Positions 43,627 through 53,284 of a stretch of DNA of 64,000 bases are shown here, piece by piece. Both the position numbers and the translations under genes were made by a program. The stretch covers positions 310,001 to 374,000 of the forward strand of contig NZ_JAGYPL010000002.1 of the NCBI RefSeq assembly GCF_018343715.1, written 5' to 3'. The DNA is from Bacillus sp. FJAT-49711 (lineage in GTDB: Bacteria > Bacillota > Bacilli > Bacillales > Bacillaceae_C). Under the pieces are notes generated by a model, which made no database searches, was not told the origin of the DNA, and saw only the letters and a list, made by a program, of their open reading frames with translations. Positions within the stretch are counted from its first letter, which is position 1, and every line of letters begins with the position of its first letter.

Positions 43627-44193
43627 GTGAAATTGAAATTTACAGATATACTGATCACTGTGATGATCGGGATTGTTTTCGGTATTATTATGAAGTTTTG
43701 GGATGATTTATACACGGTTGTAAAGCCAATGCTTCCGGTTGCACGTCAATTAATTTATGGAATGTGGTTTATGGTTGCTCCATTTGCCTTTTTGCTTATT
43801 AGAAAGCCTGGTGTTGCGTTATTATCAAGTGTAGCTGCGGCGGGGCTATCAGCATTTATCGGCCATGGCATAGAAGTTCTTATTTATGGTTTTGTTCAAG
43901 GCTTAGGAGCCGAGTTATTATTCGCTGGATTCAGGTATAAGAAATTCGGGATTATAGTCGCGGGATTAGCTGGGATTGCATCTTGTTTTGCTGGCTTCTT
44001 TTTAGATTTGTTTTATGGGTATGCGAATTTGGAAGCATGGGCGTTATTTACGAAATACGGATTACGCGTAATTAGTGCTTTCCTATTTACAGGAGTATTC
44101 GCTTATTATATCGTTCGTGCTTTAGAAGGGACGGGCGTAACGAATTTAATAAGGCCGGTTTCCAAGGAAGAATATTCGCTGCTAGATAAATAG
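43627..44193 (+). CDS. ykoE: ECF transporter substrate-binding S component for thiamine/HMP (YkoE)
   Basis: 188 residues with five to six helices, starting KLKFTDILITVMIGIVFG. GTG 43627 is used because AGGGG lies 9 nt upstream. YkoE gives specificity to the YkoEDC energy-coupling-factor importer for hydroxymethylpyrimidine or thiamine. A TPP riboswitch directly upstream supports this. The soluble YkoF protein that accompanies the system in B. subtilis is missing here. Confidence 0.9.
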   Translation: MKLKFTDILITVMIGIVFGIIMKFWDDLYTVVKPMLPVARQLIYGMWFMVAPFAFLLIRKPGVALLSSVAAAGLSAFIGHGIEVLIYGFVQGLGAELLFAGFRYKKFGIIVAGLAGIASCFAGFFLDLFYGYANLEAWALFTKYGLRVISAFLFTGVFAYYIVRALEGTGVTNLIRPVSKEEYSLLDK

Positions 44194-44196
44194 ATT

Positions 44197-44235
44197 AGTA
44201 TTGGTTGAGAAGGGCCTCAATACTCTTATTTTTTC
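44197..44235 (+). terminator. Weak terminator-like hairpin inside the ykoEDC operon
   Basis: AGTATTG and CAATACT with a partly paired loop, followed by CTTATTTTTTC. It lies between ykoE and ykoD and could reduce read-through. Confidence 0.5.
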
Positions 44236-44254
44236 AAAAAGTTAGGTGATTCCT

Positions 44255-45757
44255 TTGAGTAAAAAACAACAGGATACGATAATGGGAGTTTCAAACTTAC
44301 GACTAAAATTTCCAGGAGAGCCATCTTTGATTTTCAAAGATCTCTCCTTTACCGTTTTAAAGGGAGAAAAGGTTTTGTTGCTTGGCCCGAGCGGCTGCGG
44401 AAAATCAACATTACTTCAGGTGCTAAGCGGGATTGTTCCTAATTCAATTGAAGTTCCTCTCAAATATGATTCAATCCTGCTCCCTGATTCATGGGGATTC
44501 GTTTTTCAAGATCCTGATACGCAGTTTTGTATGCCTTATGTGGATGAAGAACTAGCCTTTGTGTTGGAGAATTTGAATATACCACGGGAGCAAATGGATG
44601 AGCTAATTAAAGAGGCTCTTGCAAGTGTGGGTTTAGGTTCACTGGTTGTGCACACGTTGATTCAGGATCTATCTCAAGGCATGAAACAGCGTTTGGCGCT
44701 CGCTTCGGTATTATTACTTCAGCCAGATGTTCTTTTTCTTGATGAACCGTCTGCTTTGTTGGATCCGGAAGGTACAGTTCAAATCTGGGATTCAGTGAAG
44801 GAAATAGCAAAGGATAAAACAGTCATCATTGTTGAGCATAAAATTGATCAAATTGCCGACTGGGTTGATCGTGTCGTTCTTTTCAATCCGAATGGAGTAA
44901 TCATTGCTGACGGACATCCGTCCGTTATTTTTGAAAGGCATCATAAGGAGCTTATCGAATATGGTATTTGGTATCCCGATGTGTGGCATGATTATGTTAA
45001 TTCGGTACAATTTAAAAGAATTGAAGAGTCTCGGAGATTAGAAAAAACTCCAAGTTCGTCCATTATGAAACTTCAGGATTTTAAAGGATACCGGGGGAAA
45101 AAAGAAAAATTAACTATACATGGGGCAGAAGTAAGAAAAGGAAGCTGGGTTGCGATTATCGGTGAGAACGGAGCTGGAAAAAGTACGCTTCTTTTATCAT
45201 TAATGCAATTGATTCGTACATCGGGTGAGTATGAAGTTGGAGAAAAAAAGATTGACTTGAAAAAAAAGAAAAAGACTCCGCCATCAGGCCTCTCACTCGT
45301 TTTCCAGAATCCCGAGCTTCAATTTGTAACGAATTCCGTTTTTGAGGAAATTGCCTTTTCGTATGCAACAGCTGGATTGCCTGATACCGAGATTCGTCCG
45401 AACGTAATGGATTTATTAGACATGTTCCAAATCCACGTCAATGAAAATCGTCATCCATTTCAATTATCAATTGGGCAAAAACGCAGGCTTAGTGTAGCAA
45501 CTGCATTTGCTCAAGGGGCTGACGTACTTTTACTCGATGAGCCGACATTTGGCCAAGATGCAAGAAACACTTTTATTATTCTAGAGCAATTAGAAGAACT
45601 GCGCAAAAATGGTACGACTATCATTATGGTTACTCATGATATGATGATTGCTGAACACTTTACGACTGAAGTATGGACGATTGATAAGGGAAGATTGATT
45701 CAACAGGAGCAAAAAGGAAAGGAGAATGCATATGCAGGAATGGTTCACTCCCGTTAG
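44255..45757 (+). CDS. ykoD: ECF transporter ATPase with two fused ATP-binding domains (YkoD)
   Basis: 500 residues holding two ABC domains: the first with GPSGCGKST (~residue 50) and LFLDEPSALLDP, the second with GENGAGKST (~residue 310) and LLLDEPTFGQDAR. This fused EcfA-type ATPase drives the thiamine/HMP importer. TTG 44255 lies 4-8 nt after AGGTGAT; an ATG at 44282 is a second choice. The gene overlaps ykoC by 26 nt. Confidence 0.9.
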   Translation: MSKKQQDTIMGVSNLRLKFPGEPSLIFKDLSFTVLKGEKVLLLGPSGCGKSTLLQVLSGIVPNSIEVPLKYDSILLPDSWGFVFQDPDTQFCMPYVDEELAFVLENLNIPREQMDELIKEALASVGLGSLVVHTLIQDLSQGMKQRLALASVLLLQPDVLFLDEPSALLDPEGTVQIWDSVKEIAKDKTVIIVEHKIDQIADWVDRVVLFNPNGVIIADGHPSVIFERHHKELIEYGIWYPDVWHDYVNSVQFKRIEESRRLEKTPSSSIMKLQDFKGYRGKKEKLTIHGAEVRKGSWVAIIGENGAGKSTLLLSLMQLIRTSGEYEVGEKKIDLKKKKKTPPSGLSLVFQNPELQFVTNSVFEEIAFSYATAGLPDTEIRPNVMDLLDMFQIHVNENRHPFQLSIGQKRRLSVATAFAQGADVLLLDEPTFGQDARNTFIILEQLEELRKNGTTIIMVTHDMMIAEHFTTEVWTIDKGRLIQQEQKGKENAYAGMVHSR

Positions 45758-46493
45758 AGAAACATGGCTTTACCGTGTTAACCCTGCCTTGAAATTCGCC
45801 TTATTTTTCATCATGCTCCTAGTTGTCCTATTCAATCAAAACGTTGGCTTTACCTTCAATCAAATGATCTTATATGGAATCATTTTATACGGATTCAGCG
45901 GATATTCTTGGAAAAGATTACTCCTTTTTTCTCTGCCGATTATCCTTTCGTTTTTTTCATCGGCGATTACGATGATTTTATTTGGAAAAGGGGAAACAGT
46001 TTGGTGGTCATGGGGTCTCATTAAAATATCAGAGGAAAGTGTCAACTATGGATTATTATTAGGGTATAAAACCGCTTGTTTCGGCTTTTTAGGCCTGGCT
46101 TTCGTATTAACTTCAAAACCGATTCTTTTTTTCTATGCACTTATGCAACAATTTCGTCTTCCCTCTAAGTATGCATATAGCTTTATTGCGTCGATCCGCA
46201 TGTTGCCTGTAATTGTCGATGAATTACAAACAAGAACTAATGCATTGAAAGTGCGAGGCGTTCAATTTTCTAAAGGTGTAAAAGGCTATTTTGAAAGATT
46301 AAGAATGTACACCGTACCCTTATTTGCACAAAGTATACGCAGAGCCCAAAGGGTTGCTGTTGCGATGGAAGCAAAACGTTATCAAATGGGTGCTAAGAGA
46401 ACGTACTTCTATCCGACAACGTATTCAAAAATGGATATCGTGTTCGTAGCAATGATGGTGATTTCCTTTGTTTCCGCCTATTTATTGGCTTAA
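45732..46493 (+). CDS. ykoC: ECF transporter transmembrane component EcfT (YkoC)
   Basis: 253 residues with five to six helices. The coupling motifs with a paired Ala-Arg-Gly/Ala-Lys-Arg pattern are seen as [12 protein letters not shown] and [16 protein letters not shown], which bind the ATPase grooves. ATG 45732 is 8 nt after AAAGGAG, which makes it better than ATG 45726. It completes the YkoEDC complex. Confidence 0.9.
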   Translation: MQEWFTPVRETWLYRVNPALKFALFFIMLLVVLFNQNVGFTFNQMILYGIILYGFSGYSWKRLLLFSLPIILSFFSSAITMILFGKGETVWWSWGLIKISEESVNYGLLLGYKTACFGFLGLAFVLTSKPILFFYALMQQFRLPSKYAYSFIASIRMLPVIVDELQTRTNALKVRGVQFSKGVKGYFERLRMYTVPLFAQSIRRAQRVAVAMEAKRYQMGAKRTYFYPTTYSKMDIVFVAMMVISFVSAYLLA

Positions 46494-46546
46494 TATGGTA
46501 CGATAGGCATAGATGGAAAGAATGGAATAATGGAGGAAATGCAATT

Positions 46547-46885
46547 ATGTCTAATTTACCAAATTGCCCTAAGTGCAATTCTGAATATACGTACGAAGAC
46601 GGGAGCCTTCTCGTTTGTCCAGAGTGTGCCCATGAGTGGAGTGTGCAAGAAAATGGAATTTCTACAGATGAACAGGTAGTAAAAGACGCTCACGGAAATA
46701 TCTTAAACGATGGCGATACGGTGACGATCATTAAAGATCTGAAAGTAAAAGGAAGCTCTTCCGTTTTAAAGATTGGTACAAAGGTGAAAAATATCCGTCT
46801 AGTCGACGGAGACCACGATATTGATTGTAAAATAGATGGATTTGGTGCAATGAAGTTAAAATCAGAATTTGTGAAAAAAGCGTAA
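46547..46885 (+). CDS. yjdM: PhnA/YjdM family zinc-ribbon protein
   Basis: 112 residues. The N-terminal zinc ribbon is [21 protein letters not shown], split here as CPKC and CPEC. The C-terminal PhnA domain carries [20 protein letters not shown] and [15 protein letters not shown]. It was once linked to alkylphosphonate use but is not a phosphonoacetate hydrolase; its function is unknown. It is likely monocistronic, with TGGAGG upstream and a terminator after it. Confidence 0.9.
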   Translation: MSNLPNCPKCNSEYTYEDGSLLVCPECAHEWSVQENGISTDEQVVKDAHGNILNDGDTVTIIKDLKVKGSSSVLKIGTKVKNIRLVDGDHDIDCKIDGFGAMKLKSEFVKKA

Positions 46886-46907
46886 TACAAATTAATAGTG
46901 GTTTTTA

Positions 46908-46940
46908 AAGTCAGGCATTCTTGCTTGGCTTTTTATTTTT
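46908..46940 (+). terminator. Intrinsic terminator of the PhnA-family gene
   Basis: AGTCAGGCA and TGCTTGGCT pair with one G-T or mismatch around TTCT, followed by TTTTATTTTT. Confidence 0.75.
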
Positions 46941-47083
46941 CATAAATAGGTTGAAAATGAAGATCCGTATTGTCTACTATATGTTTGTGATACAAAGTAA
47001 ATTATTGCAAGCTTTGAGCAGCAAATGAGTCCTCAAACAAAAAAGCATAGAAAAACTAGTAATTAAGTGGTAGAGGTGGATGT

Positions 47084-48120
47084 ATGTTTTACGATGTAGT
47101 CGTTATTGGTGGTGGCCAGGCAGGATTGGCCATGGGTTATTACTTAAGGAAAATGTCTTTATCTTTTATTATTCTCGATAATAATGAATCTATCGGTGAT
47201 GCTTGGCGAAAACGGTATGACTCACTAGTATTATTTACCCGAGATTATATAGTTCATTACCAGGTCTGCTATTGAAGGGTGATCCTTCCGGATTTCCCAC
47301 AAAAAATGAAGTTGCTAATTACATGAAGCAATACGCTCAATCGTTCAATTTGCCTATTCAGTTGAAGTGTGAAGTGACAAAGCTTCGGAAGGAAAACGGT
47401 CAATACTATATAGTCACGAATGACTCTATTATAAAAACGAAAAAAGTGATCATCGCAACAGGTCCTTTTCATACTCCTAGAATTCCATCTTTTGCAAAAG
47501 AACTTCCTAAAGATATTGTACAGCTTCATTCTTCCGAATATAAAAATAAATCGCAACTAAATCAGGGTTCTGTACTAGTCGTTGGAGGGGGGAACTCTGG
47601 TGCACAAATAGCTGTTGAACTATCGGCTTCCCATGAAACATATTTATCTATTGGACATAAGATTCAGTTTCTTCCTTTATCCATCGGTAAGAAAAGCTTT
47701 TTTTGGTGGTATGAGAAACTAGGACTATTGAAAGCAAGTGGTGACTCTTTTATCGGAAAAAAAGTAAAAGGGAAACCAGATCCAGTATTTGGTTATGAAT
47801 TAAAAGAGAAAGTCCAGAAAAAAGAAATTCAACTTAAACCGAGAACTAAATCAATGAAGGAAAGTTCATTTCAATTTGATGATTTGTCGACTTTACACGT
47901 ACAGAATGTCATTTGGGCAACTGGTTTTTACAAAGATTTTTCATGGATTGAAGTTGCAAGTCTTTTTGATGAAAATGGTAATATAAAGCATCGAAGAGGG
48001 GTAACGGAACATGATGGTTTATACTTTCTTGGTCTGCCTTGGCAGCAGCATAGAGGTTCAGCTCTTTTATTAGGGGTAGTGGCCGATGCTGAATATTTAG
48101 TTCAACAATTAAAAAAGTAA
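47084..48120 (+). pseudogene. Frameshifted FAD-dependent monooxygenase (CzcO-like)
   Basis: The first frame (47084-47275) holds the FAD-binding GGGQAGLAMGYYLRK and GDAWRKRYDSLVLF. After it the reading must shift at about 47237, where one base is missing (ACCC in place of a four-base codon junction), to give PRLYSSLPGLLLKGDPSGFP and continue to 48120. The second half keeps VVGGGNSGAQIAVELS (NADP site), VIWATGFYKDFSWI and a normal C-terminus. Only one lesion is seen, so this is either a very recent loss or a base-calling error. An intact protein would be about 345 residues. Confidence 0.85.
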
Positions 48121-48353
48121 TATATTAATTTAATTTTATCAAGGGGTAGATTTTAATTAAGTAAAGTATATGTTTTCTTTAAGTTTATTTTATGCTTGAT
48201 AAATCGATAGGCAAGTGCTGTATTTTTCCTTATAGTGTCTTTCAAAGAAAGATAAGGATTAATTAATATAATTCCAGAAGGTGTGTGCTATTGTAGGCAT
48301 GCCCTTATTAATTATGCAAAAACTAAATTTGAAAAACGCTTTACTTTAATTAG

Positions 48354-48399
48354 GTTTAACGCTAAACTTAAAAATACCGCAACTAGTTTAACGTTAAAC
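48354..48399. promoter_or_regulatory. Twin LacI-type operators of the second sugar importer
   Basis: GTTTAACGCTAAAC (48354-48367) and the perfect palindrome GTTTAACGTTAAAC (48386-48399) lie 32 nt apart, three helical turns, just before the ribosome binding site. The LacI-family gene at 51836 is the likely binder. Confidence 0.75.
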
Positions 48400-48420
48400 T
48401 TAAAAAATGGAGGTACTATA

Positions 48421-49800
48421 ATGAAAAAATTTCTTGGAATAATGATGCTAGCTTTATTATTGGTTGCTTTGACAGCGTGTTCATCAAGCAAAAACAATTC
48501 TGGAGGAATTAAGGATGAGCAGGCAGACAAAGGTTTAGAGGTAATGGGCGAAACAATAAAGTATGATCCAAATAAACTAGTAAATAACGGTGATCCAATA
48601 GAAATCGAATATTGGACTTGGGTAGACAATGATGCAGTAATCAAAATGGCTAAAGAATATGAAAAAATATATCCAAATGTAAAAATAAAAGTTGCAGTAC
48701 AACCTTGGGATGATATTTGGACTAAATTGCCACTAGCCTTAAAAGGGAAAAGCGGACCAGCGATGTTCGGAATCCATAATTCTCAACATGATATCTTAAT
48801 CCCATACTTAGCTCCTTATGATATTCCTGTAAGTGATTTGGAAGCTGATTTTAACTCCGTAAATCCTCATGTGATTGATGGTAAGGTTTATTATATAGAT
48901 TCAGTAATTAATACAGGAAATATCTATTATAATAAGAAACTTTGGACTGAGGCAGGATTAACAGATTCAGATATACCAAAGACTTGGAATCAATTTAGAG
49001 AAGTTGCGAAAAAGTTAACAAAAGTTGAAAATGGCAAAATGGTACAAGCCGGCTTTAATTACAATGGAGGCGGCGGATATAATGCCCTTTACCAAGGTAT
49101 GAATTATCAAAAAGGAGTTTTAATGTTTAAGGAAGACGGCAAGACTGCAAACTTTGATAATGAAGCAACAAAGGAAACTACAAAGCTTTTAGTCGATCTA
49201 TATGAAGTAGATAAAGTAGGCTCGAAAGACTTTGGGGATGACTCAACTATGAGTTTTGGTAATGGCCAGTCCGCTATGGTTTATAAATGGGGCTGGATGG
49301 CGGGTGAATTAGCCAATAAATATCCAGATATTGAATATGGAGTGTTTGCTACCCCTACGCCTTCAGAAGATGTCCCATTTGCATATGATCGATATAACGG
49401 TGAAAGTACACCGGGAATAAATACTAATCAATCAGATGAACAACAGGCTGTAGCACAAGATTTTCTAAAGTATCTATTGGCTAACGATAACTATTCAAAA
49501 GAAGTTGCGTTTTTAAATGCATCTTTCCCGACTAAAAAATCATTAGTTGAAGATGAAGAGATCTTGAATGATCCAGTTTTGAAAGTTTTAGCACCTCGAA
49601 TCGAACGCTTGATTTGGCCAGGACCTTTCCCTGCAACAATTGAAACAACAGCTAATCAAGTGATAGAAAATATCTTATATAATGGTCAAGATCTAAACGC
49701 ATCTATAAAAGAAGGCCAAGAAAAAATGGAATCTGATATGAAAGATTCTAACTTTAAATCATTAGAAGACAAGTATCAATTTTATAGTGAACTAAAATAA
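48421..49800 (+). CDS. Sugar ABC transporter substrate-binding lipoprotein (family 1)
   Basis: 459 residues. The signal ends LVALTAC with Cys20. The binding fold follows: IEIEYWTWVDNDAVIKMAKE, YPNVKIKVAVQPWDDIWTKL, GNIYYNKKLWTEAGL, then AMVYKWGWMAGELA. ATG 48421 follows TGGAGG. The sugar is not identifiable, as no glycosidase accompanies it. Two LacI-type operators precede it, and two permeases and a LacI regulator follow. Confidence 0.88.
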   Translation: MKKFLGIMMLALLLVALTACSSSKNNSGGIKDEQADKGLEVMGETIKYDPNKLVNNGDPIEIEYWTWVDNDAVIKMAKEYEKIYPNVKIKVAVQPWDDIWTKLPLALKGKSGPAMFGIHNSQHDILIPYLAPYDIPVSDLEADFNSVNPHVIDGKVYYIDSVINTGNIYYNKKLWTEAGLTDSDIPKTWNQFREVAKKLTKVENGKMVQAGFNYNGGGGYNALYQGMNYQKGVLMFKEDGKTANFDNEATKETTKLLVDLYEVDKVGSKDFGDDSTMSFGNGQSAMVYKWGWMAGELANKYPDIEYGVFATPTPSEDVPFAYDRYNGESTPGINTNQSDEQQAVAQDFLKYLLANDNYSKEVAFLNASFPTKKSLVEDEEILNDPVLKVLAPRIERLIWPGPFPATIETTANQVIENILYNGQDLNASIKEGQEKMESDMKDSNFKSLEDKYQFYSELK

Positions 49801-49864
49801 ATATGTATTGGCAGCGGTCACTGCTAAGTGTCTGCTGCCTTCATTATTAAAGAAGGAGATAAAC

Positions 49865-50749
49865 ATGGGGGCCTCTAATCAAGGAAACATCAAAAAATGG
49901 TTAAGTTTGAAAAACACAGCTATTTTATTTCTAGTCGTATATTTCTCCATTTTTATGATTTATCCAATTTTCAAAGCTTTTGCAGGAAGTTTACATAATT
50001 GGAATCCACTGATTGATAAATATGATTTTGTCGGATTAGCTAACTTTAAAACGGTCATTCAAAGTAAATTGTTTTGGGAGTCTATTAAAAATACGTTATT
50101 CTTCACTTTCTTTTCAGTACTTTTCCGAGTTGTTATAGGGTTAGGGCTGGCAATGTTATTATATTCAAGGTTGGTAAAATTCAAGTCATTCTTTAATGGA
50201 TTGTTTTATATGCCAACAATTACTCCATTAGTAGCAGTCTCATTTGTTTGGTTATGGATGTTTAATCCTCAGTTTGGTTTAATTAATAATATTTTTAATT
50301 TGGACATTAATTGGTTGAATGATACGAAATATGCTTTGCCTGCTATAACCATAATGACAATATGGAAAGATTATGGCTATGCTGCGGTCATTTTTTTGGC
50401 TGGTTTAATGGGATTGCCTAAGGATGTTTTTGAGGCCGCTGATGTTGATGGTGCTAGTAAATTCCGGAAATTTGTCCATATTACTCTTCCATTACTAAAA
50501 CCTATAACTATATTTGTTGTCATTACGTCTTTAATTTCATACCTTCAAGCATATGTGCAGATTCTAATTATGACAGAGGGTGGACCTGGAACTTCAACTT
50601 ATGTTATTTCATACTTAATCTTTGATGAAGCATTTGTGAAGTACAATTTTGGAACAGCTTCTGCCATGTCAATCATATTATTTGTGATAATTGGTATTTT
50701 GACAGCATTAATGTTTAAAGTGACTGGTGAAAGGAAGATGACACCATGA
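49865..50749 (+). CDS. Sugar ABC transporter permease (MalF type)
   Basis: 294 residues with six helices. The EAA loop reads DVFEAADVDGASKFRKFVHI. ATG 49865 has AAGGAG 7 nt upstream; the TTG at 49808 does not. The next permease overlaps its stop by ATGA, so they are translationally coupled. Confidence 0.9.
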   Translation: MGASNQGNIKKWLSLKNTAILFLVVYFSIFMIYPIFKAFAGSLHNWNPLIDKYDFVGLANFKTVIQSKLFWESIKNTLFFTFFSVLFRVVIGLGLAMLLYSRLVKFKSFFNGLFYMPTITPLVAVSFVWLWMFNPQFGLINNIFNLDINWLNDTKYALPAITIMTIWKDYGYAAVIFLAGLMGLPKDVFEAADVDGASKFRKFVHITLPLLKPITIFVVITSLISYLQAYVQILIMTEGGPGTSTYVISYLIFDEAFVKYNFGTASAMSIILFVIIGILTALMFKVTGERKMTP

Positions 50750-51561
50750 AAAAAGTTAAAACAATCGCTCTCAATCTCATCCTTTTAGCAATGGCGATCA
50801 TAACAATCATACCTTTCCTGTGGATGTTAGTTTCTTCATTTGCGCCCAATAGTGAGATTGTTAAAATTGGAGGTTCCTTCTGGCCAAGCGAGTTTACCTT
50901 AAATAATTATGTCGGGATTCAAGAAAAATTTAATTTTATGAGGATGTTTGGAAACAGTTTATTTATATCAATTGTAATAACATTAATTACTATTTATACG
51001 AGTGTATTATTAGGTTTTGTTTTTGCGAAATTTAAATTCAAAGGTAATAATTTTCTGTTTTCACTTGTGTTATCTACAATGATGATCCCTTGGGCAGTCA
51101 CCATTATACCTAAATATGAAATGATGATGGATTTTGGGTGGCTAGATACTTACACATCTTTAATAATTCCTTCTATGGTTAGTGCATTTGGAGTCTTTAT
51201 GTTTCGGCAATCCATTTCGCAGATTTCGGATGAAATGTTAGAGGCGGCAAGGGTAGATGGAGCTTCAGATTGGTTTATATTTCATAGAATTATTATACCG
51301 ATGTCTAGAAATACGATTTCAAGTTTAGCAATCTTTCAATTTCTATGGAGTTGGGAAGATTTCTTATGGCCTTATTTAATGATAAATGATCAGGCGAAAC
51401 AGTTGCTTCCAGTTGGTTTAAGAATCTTTAATGGTCAATATGGTACGGACTATGGCGGCCTTTTTGCAGCTACGTCAGTTGCAATTATCCCTGTTTTAAT
51501 TATCTACCTCGTATTCCAAAAGCAATTTATTGCAGGTATTCAAAGTGGTTCAGGTAAATAA
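50746..51561 (+). CDS. Sugar ABC transporter permease (MalG type)
   Basis: 271 residues with six helices. The EAA loop is MLEAARVDGASDWFIFHRII and the C-terminus is FQKQFIAGIQSGSGK. It completes the importer, which again lacks its own ATPase and probably uses MsmX. Confidence 0.9.
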   Translation: MKKVKTIALNLILLAMAIITIIPFLWMLVSSFAPNSEIVKIGGSFWPSEFTLNNYVGIQEKFNFMRMFGNSLFISIVITLITIYTSVLLGFVFAKFKFKGNNFLFSLVLSTMMIPWAVTIIPKYEMMMDFGWLDTYTSLIIPSMVSAFGVFMFRQSISQISDEMLEAARVDGASDWFIFHRIIIPMSRNTISSLAIFQFLWSWEDFLWPYLMINDQAKQLLPVGLRIFNGQYGTDYGGLFAATSVAIIPVLIIYLVFQKQFIAGIQSGSGK

Positions 51562-51835
51562 TGAATTGAGTTAATAATCGAAGCCTATATAAATCTCCAA
51601 ATTCTTTCTGGCAGGAATTTAACAGTAAAATGTCGAATTTCTATTATTAAGAATAAAATTAGAAAAATAATAGTATTATTTCAATTTATATTTTTTCTAA
51701 AGCATAAAGGACAGGGGGGGGGAGATCCCTTGTCTCTTATGTTTTAATTTTTGTTGCCAAATGACAAAACATAAGGGCGAATATATGGGTCCAACCTGAA
51801 AAAATCAGGCAATAAATGTAAGCGAGGAATCTAGT
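51562..51835. terminator. Intergenic stretch with an intrinsic terminator
   Basis: A hairpin at about 51699-51747 pairs GCATAAAGGACAGGG with CCCTTGTCTCTTATG around a G-rich loop that includes nine consecutive G, followed by TTTTAATTTTT. It ends the ABC operon. The rest (51562-51698) is AT-rich without a gene. The LacI gene has its own ribosome binding site (GCGAGGA). Confidence 0.65.
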
Positions 51836-52870
51836 ATGAAAGTAAATTTAAAAAGGATTGCCGATGAAGCTGGAGTCAGTATGACTACTGTCACAAATGT
51901 CATTAAAAAAAGAACAAATCGAGTTTCTGAAGAAAAAATAGAACTGATTGAGAGTATTATCAAAAAGTACAATTATACCCCAAATATGAATGCTAGATCA
52001 TTATCAAATTCTTCCTCAAATTTAATTGGACTTTTATACCATTCTGAGGGAGAGAGAATTAACTTCTCTGACCCCTTCGTATCAGAGGTATTAGCAGGAA
52101 TAGAAGAGAAAGCAAAGGATTTGGGATACTTTGTATTAGTATATAATTTTCAATCGATAGAGGACATAATAGCTGTACAAAATAATTGGAAGTTTGAAGG
52201 ATTTATTGTCGTAGGAGTTCTGGAGAAAATATTTGAAGGCGTTCAAAAAGAGGTTTCAGAAGATACGCCAGTTGTATTTGTAGACACTCATTTTTCAAAT
52301 ACAATGAGAAATAAATATAAAAATTTGTCAAATCGCTTTTTTATATGTAGTGCAGATGAAAAAGCAGGGTATGATGCAACTAAGTTTATACTAGAGCAAG
52401 GACATGAAAATATTGCTTTTCTATCATTTAAATTTAATCCCGATGAGACCGGTGTAATTAACGAACGTTTTATGGGCTTTATAAGAGCGATAAAGGAAAA
52501 TGGAAATAATTTTAATAAAAAGTTATTATTCACTAATGAAGATTTTGAAACAATTGCTAAAAGTTTAGATAAATTTACGGCTATTGTAGTTTCTTCAGAT
52601 TTTTTAGCGGTAAAACTGATTCACTACTTAAGAAGGAAAGGTTTATTTAATAAGGATAAACTTTCAATTGTAGGATTCGATGATGTCTCTTATGCGCAAT
52701 TTTTAGAGCCGCCATTAACTACAATTAGATTAAACCAAAAAAATAAAGGGGTAACGGCATTTAACGTTTTGTATAAAGTTATTCAAAAAGAACCAGTAGA
52801 AAAATTTATCACTTTACCTGGTGAACTAGTGATCAGAGAATCAGTTACAACATTAAATATAGTCAATTGA
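51836..52870 (+). CDS. LacI-family transcriptional regulator
   Basis: 344 residues. The N-terminal HTH LKRIADEAGVSMTTVTNVI is followed by the hinge NARSLSNSSSNLIG, then a periplasmic-binding-like sensor domain (GFDDVSYAQFLEPPLTTIRL). It lies directly behind the sugar ABC operon and probably represses it through the GTTTAACG-type operators at 48354-48399. No such operator is seen before its own gene. Confidence 0.88.
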   Translation: MKVNLKRIADEAGVSMTTVTNVIKKRTNRVSEEKIELIESIIKKYNYTPNMNARSLSNSSSNLIGLLYHSEGERINFSDPFVSEVLAGIEEKAKDLGYFVLVYNFQSIEDIIAVQNNWKFEGFIVVGVLEKIFEGVQKEVSEDTPVVFVDTHFSNTMRNKYKNLSNRFFICSADEKAGYDATKFILEQGHENIAFLSFKFNPDETGVINERFMGFIRAIKENGNNFNKKLLFTNEDFETIAKSLDKFTAIVVSSDFLAVKLIHYLRRKGLFNKDKLSIVGFDDVSYAQFLEPPLTTIRLNQKNKGVTAFNVLYKVIQKEPVEKFITLPGELVIRESVTTLNIVN

Positions 52871-52933
52871 ACTAAGAAAGTATCAATTTTTTAGGAGATT
52901 GTTGGAAGCGCTTTAGGAGGTAAGAGAAGGCAG

Positions 52934-53145
52934 ATGGAAGTTTTGAATGAATTGACTCAATCAAAGGATTAGTAAAACTGGCAAAGCGGGCACTAGAAGT
53001 TGCTGGATACAAACGGTTGGAGCAATTAACAAAGGTTACTGAATCGGAGCTTTTGAAGCTGCATGGAATGGGGCCAAATGCTTTAGTGAAGATCCGCCTT
53101 GCCTTTGCCGAAAAAGGATGGACATTATTAGAAGTTCAAGATTAA
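52934..53145 (+). pseudogene. Frameshifted small helix-hairpin-helix protein (RNA polymerase alpha-CTD-like)
   Basis: AGGAGG precedes ATG 52934, which reads MEVLNELTQSKD and stops. With one more A in the AAA run at 52963-52965 it would continue GLVKLAKRALEVAGYKRLEQ and ELLKLHGMGPNALVKIRLAF to 53145. The second half is a helix-hairpin-helix like the C-terminal domain of the RNA polymerase alpha subunit, found as small stand-alone proteins in Bacillaceae. The one-base lesion may be real or a base-calling error. Confidence 0.75.
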
Positions 53146-53208
53146 TATATTCTTGCTTAAATAATATTAAATTTAGTGCACATTTTTGCATTTTGAGCAT
53201 AAGTAAAT

Positions 53209-53269
53209 AAGTAAAAGGTGCAAGTGCAGGAGGAGCTGCCTTTAAGCACTTAAACACCTTTTACTTTTT
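53209..53269. terminator. Long hairpin between the HhH remnant and the coat gene
   Basis: AAGTAAAAGGTG pairs with CACCTTTTACTT, and inside it AAGTGC pairs with GCACTT. A T-run follows on the plus strand. It can terminate both convergent units. Confidence 0.75.
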
Positions 53270-53284
53270 TGCAGCATAAAATCT

